Shown: positions 6,873 to 9,681 of the stretch, one piece after another
Position numbering within the stretch: position 1 is the stretch's first letter
How the letters are laid out: each line of letters opens with the position of its first letter
Assembly (NCBI GenBank): GCA_005778045.1
Contig: SXKQ01000061.1
Span: 1 to 9,681 of the forward strand
Direction: 5' to 3'
Length of the DNA stretch: 9,681 nt
Origin: Planctomycetia bacterium
GTDB lineage: Bacteria > Planctomycetota > UBA1135 > GCA-002686595
Position numbers and translations under genes: made by a program
Notes under the pieces: model-generated
What the model was told of the DNA's origin: nothing
What the model saw: only the letters and a program-made list of their open reading frames with translations
The model's database searches: none

Positions 6873-7889
6873 GGCCCAGTCGTCGATCCGCGCGCGGAGC
6901 GCGCGCTCGATCTGCGCGGCCGTCTGCTCGTAGGCCGCGCGCGGGCCGCCGATCGGATCGGAGATGTCGCTTCCGTCGGGATCGAGCAAGCTGCAGTGGC
7001 GATCCTTGCCCGGCGGCAGGGACTGGCGCAGGGCCTGCAAGTGCGAGCGCGTGAGCGCGTAGACGCGGTCAAGACGCGTCACCAGATCGGGGAGAGCGAC
7101 CTGGGCCTGGTGCCCATGGAGATCGATCCCACGGGCCGCGAGGGTCGCGACCGCATGGGCGGAGGCCGCGTCTCCGGGGCTCGCGTGGACGCCCATGGAC
7201 TGCACGGTGAAGCCGAATTCGGCGAGGTTCGTCGGTGCCACGCCGAGGCGCTCGGCGAGCAGCTTGCGCGTCAGCCCCTCGGCCATGGGGCTGCGGCATG
7301 TGTTGCCCGTGCACACGAAACCGATGCGCAGTCCGGCCGTGGCGCGCAGCGCATCAAGTTCAAACAACCCGGAGCGCACCAATCGCATGTGACCGTCGCG
7401 GAGTTCGAGTTCCGCCGCAGGCTCGCCCAGACGAGCGGGGCCCGCGTCGAGCACGCACCCGAGCTTCCCGCCGCCGCGCTCGAGCAACTGCGCTACGTCG
7501 AGGGAGCTCTCGCGGCCGACGAGCGGGAAGGGCGCGCCCTCGACCACGCGGGCCGCCACGGCGTGGGCCGGCGAGCGCCAGCGCTCGTCCTGCAGGGCGA
7601 GGATCAGCGGACCGGGCCAGTATCGGGCCGCGAGGCGCCTCGCGAGCGGTGAAGGCTTGGGCAAGGCGGAAACGGACGCCACCAGTCGGGCGGGTGCCTC
7701 GCCTCCGAAGTTCCAAAGCAGCGCGCGAGCGGGCTCGCGGTCGGCCCGGGCGACCAGCGTGTAGAGCGTCTCGGTCGGGACCGCTACCAGTTTGCCTTGC
7801 TCGAGCGCCGCAAGAGCGCTGGAGAGCGCTTCCGCGGGGGCGTCGGACGCGACAATAAAGCGGGTCGGATCGTGGGGCATGGGCGCCAT
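6870..7889 (-). CDS. Fusion of degenerate Sua5/YrdC-like domain and YwlE-like phosphatase
   Basis: 339-aa soluble two-domain protein. Residues 10-185 align by pattern with the Sua5/YrdC/TsaC fold, whose members make threonylcarbamoyl-AMP for tRNA t6A. GKLVAVPTETLYTL (32-45) and RYWPGPLILAL (89-99) are recognisable, but the KxR motif, the SxN motif and the ST motif near the domain end are not seen, and YGL reads YTL. Residues 186-339 are a low-molecular-weight phosphatase: P-loop VCTGNTCRSPMAEG (192-205) with nucleophile Cys193, Arg199 and Ser200, and general-acid Asp311 in SDPIGG. The Thr at 197 matches the residue that marks YwlE-type phosphoarginine phosphatases; tyrosine phosphatases usually have Ile there. 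An in-frame TAG at 7907-7905 makes the ATG at 7889 the first possible; a second ATG follows three codons later. No strong ribosome site is visible. The phosphatase is probably active; the Sua5 half may be inactive or altered. Confidence 0.87.
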   Translation of the reverse strand: MAPMPHDPTRFIVASDAPAEALSSALAALEQGKLVAVPTETLYTLVARADREPARALLWNFGGEAPARLVASVSALPKPSPLARRLAARYWPGPLILALQDERWRSPAHAVAARVVEGAPFPLVGRESSLDVAQLLERGGGKLGCVLDAGPARLGEPAAELELRDGHMRLVRSGLFELDALRATAGLRIGFVCTGNTCRSPMAEGLTRKLLAERLGVAPTNLAEFGFTVQSMGVHASPGDAASAHAVATLAARGIDLHGHQAQVALPDLVTRLDRVYALTRSHLQALRQSLPPGKDRHCSLLDPDGSDISDPIGGPRAAYEQTAAQIERALRARIDDWA

Positions 7890-7934
7890 CGTGCCGTGAC
7901 ACCGCTATTTGTAGCCTATGGCTGACCTTAGATC
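7890..7934. promoter_or_regulatory. 45-base divergent intergenic region
   Basis: This gap separates the divergent starts of the Sua5/phosphatase gene and the histidine kinase gene, so any promoters for both must lie here or extend into coding sequence. It is locally A/T-richer than its surroundings (about 7904-7934). Weak -10-like strings occur, for example TACAAA on the minus strand (7914-7909), but no hexamer pair is convincing. No sigma-54 GG/GC element was found. The regulatory role is inferred from gene orientation only. Confidence 0.35.
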
Positions 7935-8782
7935 ATGGAGACTCCCGAGAACCGCAGCGGCTCCCACGCCCCGCGCCCGCGCACGTCGCAGGAGCAACTT
8001 TCGTTCCTTGTGCGCCTCGCCGGGGGGCTCGCCCACGAGATCAAGAACCCGCTCTCGACGATCGCGATCAACCTCGCCTTGCTCGAGGAGTCGTGGGGCA
8101 AGCCCGGCCCGGGGCGCGGCAACGGCACGCCAGAGCTGACCCAGCGCGAGCAGCGCTCGCTGCACCGCATCAAGACGCTGCAGCGCGAGGTCGGGCGCAT
8201 GGAGGCGATCCTCGAGGACTTCCTGCAGTTCGTCCGTGGCGCGCAGATCAATCGCGCTCCGCGCGACCTGTCGGCGATGCTGCGCGAGCTGCTCGACTTC
8301 ATCGAGCCCGAGAACCAGCAGGCGAGCATCCGCCAGATCGCAGATCTCGCGGTCGGCATGCCGCTGGTGATGCTCGACGAGACCGCAATCAAGCAGGCGT
8401 TGCTCAATCTGCTGAAAAACGCCCGCGAGGCTATGCCCAGCGGGGGTGAGCTGCTCGTGCGCGTGCGGCGTGACGGGAACTGGGCCGAGGTCCTGATCAC
8501 CGACACCGGCGTCGGCATGAGCCCGGATGCGCTGGAGCACTGCTTCGACGAGTACTGGTCCGACAAAAAGGGCGGCACCGGACTCGGCCTTCCGACCACG
8601 CGGCGCATCATCGAGGAGCACGGTGGCACGATCCACGTGGTGAGCCAGCGCGGCCTCGGCACCTCGTTCTCGATCTACCTGCCGCTCGTGGTCGAGATCG
8701 CGCGCGGCGCAGCCGGCGAGCGGGCGGTGGACGTGTCTGCCGAAGTGGAGTCGCGGCCCGCACGCGACGGGGAGATGAGCTG

Positions 8783-8783
<1 letters not shown>
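7935..8783 (+). CDS. Soluble NtrB-type sensor histidine kinase without sensor domain
   Basis: 282-aa cytoplasmic histidine kinase that should autophosphorylate on His34 and pass phosphate to the adjacent response regulator. The H-box GLAHEIKNPLSTIAI (31-45) lies in a HisKA domain (about 22-105), followed by a HATPase_c domain (about 140-252). The ATP site shows N-box LLNLLKNAREAM (156-167), G1 DTGVGM (190-195), F-box CFDEYW (203-208) and G2 GGTGLGL (213-219). No membrane segment, PAS or GAF domain precedes the H-box; only about 20 polar residues do, so the input signal must come from a partner or from the kinase core. An in-frame TAG at 7929 forces the start at or after 7935; no Shine-Dalgarno sequence is visible there. 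Residues 253-282 are a charged tail. The NtrB/ZraS-like core and the NtrC-type partner agree. Confidence 0.93.
8769..8774 (+). promoter_or_regulatory. Strong ribosome binding site for the response regulator gene
   Basis: GGGGAG lies eight bases before the ATG at 8783, inside the last codons of the kinase gene. It is the best Shine-Dalgarno match near any start in this window, and it supports the TGATG overlap start. Confidence 0.75.

Positions 8784-9681
<898 letters not shown>

Noticed and set aside
5762..7072. A 436-codon minus-strand frame spanning the convergent junction
   Set aside because: It overlaps both confident genes and shows no recognisable domain.

Overview
The window is dense, GC-rich bacterial chromosome with seven protein-coding genes and no gap longer than about 225 bases. 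I see no RNA genes, insertion sequences, CRISPR arrays or integration sites. The gene set is a double-membrane secretin, a PTS-type IIA regulator, a membrane-fused spermidine-synthase-like protein, a Sua5/phosphatase fusion and a sigma-54 two-component pair. With the high GC, this suits a Gram-negative-type bacterium, most likely a GC-rich planctomycete; Myxococcota or a related phylum are alternatives. The lineage is inferred from gene content only.

Layout. Bases 1-3564 (minus strand) carry a type II secretion operon: gspD (outer-membrane secretin, 868 aa) followed 10 bases later by gspE (cytoplasmic secretion ATPase), which runs off the left edge just before its Walker A motif. A good sigma-70-type promoter lies upstream of gspD (3624-3652), inside a 224-base divergent region. 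On the plus strand, 3789-6865 holds a two-gene unit: a PtsN-like EIIA protein, then five bases later an 863-aa protein with a multi-pass membrane half, a spermidine-synthase-like methyltransferase-fold domain and a helical C-terminal tail. This unit converges with a minus-strand gene (6870-7889); the two stop codons are four bases apart and form a perfect palindrome. The minus-strand gene is a fusion of a Sua5/YrdC-like domain that lacks several family hallmarks and a phosphatase domain resembling the protein-arginine phosphatase YwlE. Only 45 bases upstream and divergent is a two-component operon (7935 to the right edge): a soluble histidine kinase with no sensor domain and an NtrC-type sigma-54 activator, joined by a TGATG stop/start overlap and cut by the window edge.

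How the genes fit together. The gsp pair belongs to one export machine. The kinase and NtrC-type regulator are almost certainly cognate. The EIIA and membrane synthase-like protein are probably co-transcribed, but no functional link is known to me. I found no wholly new system. The most distinctive items are the Sua5-like/YwlE-like fusion with its eroded Sua5 half, the three-part membrane synthase-like protein, and unusual insertions in GspD, including a calcium-loop-like motif.
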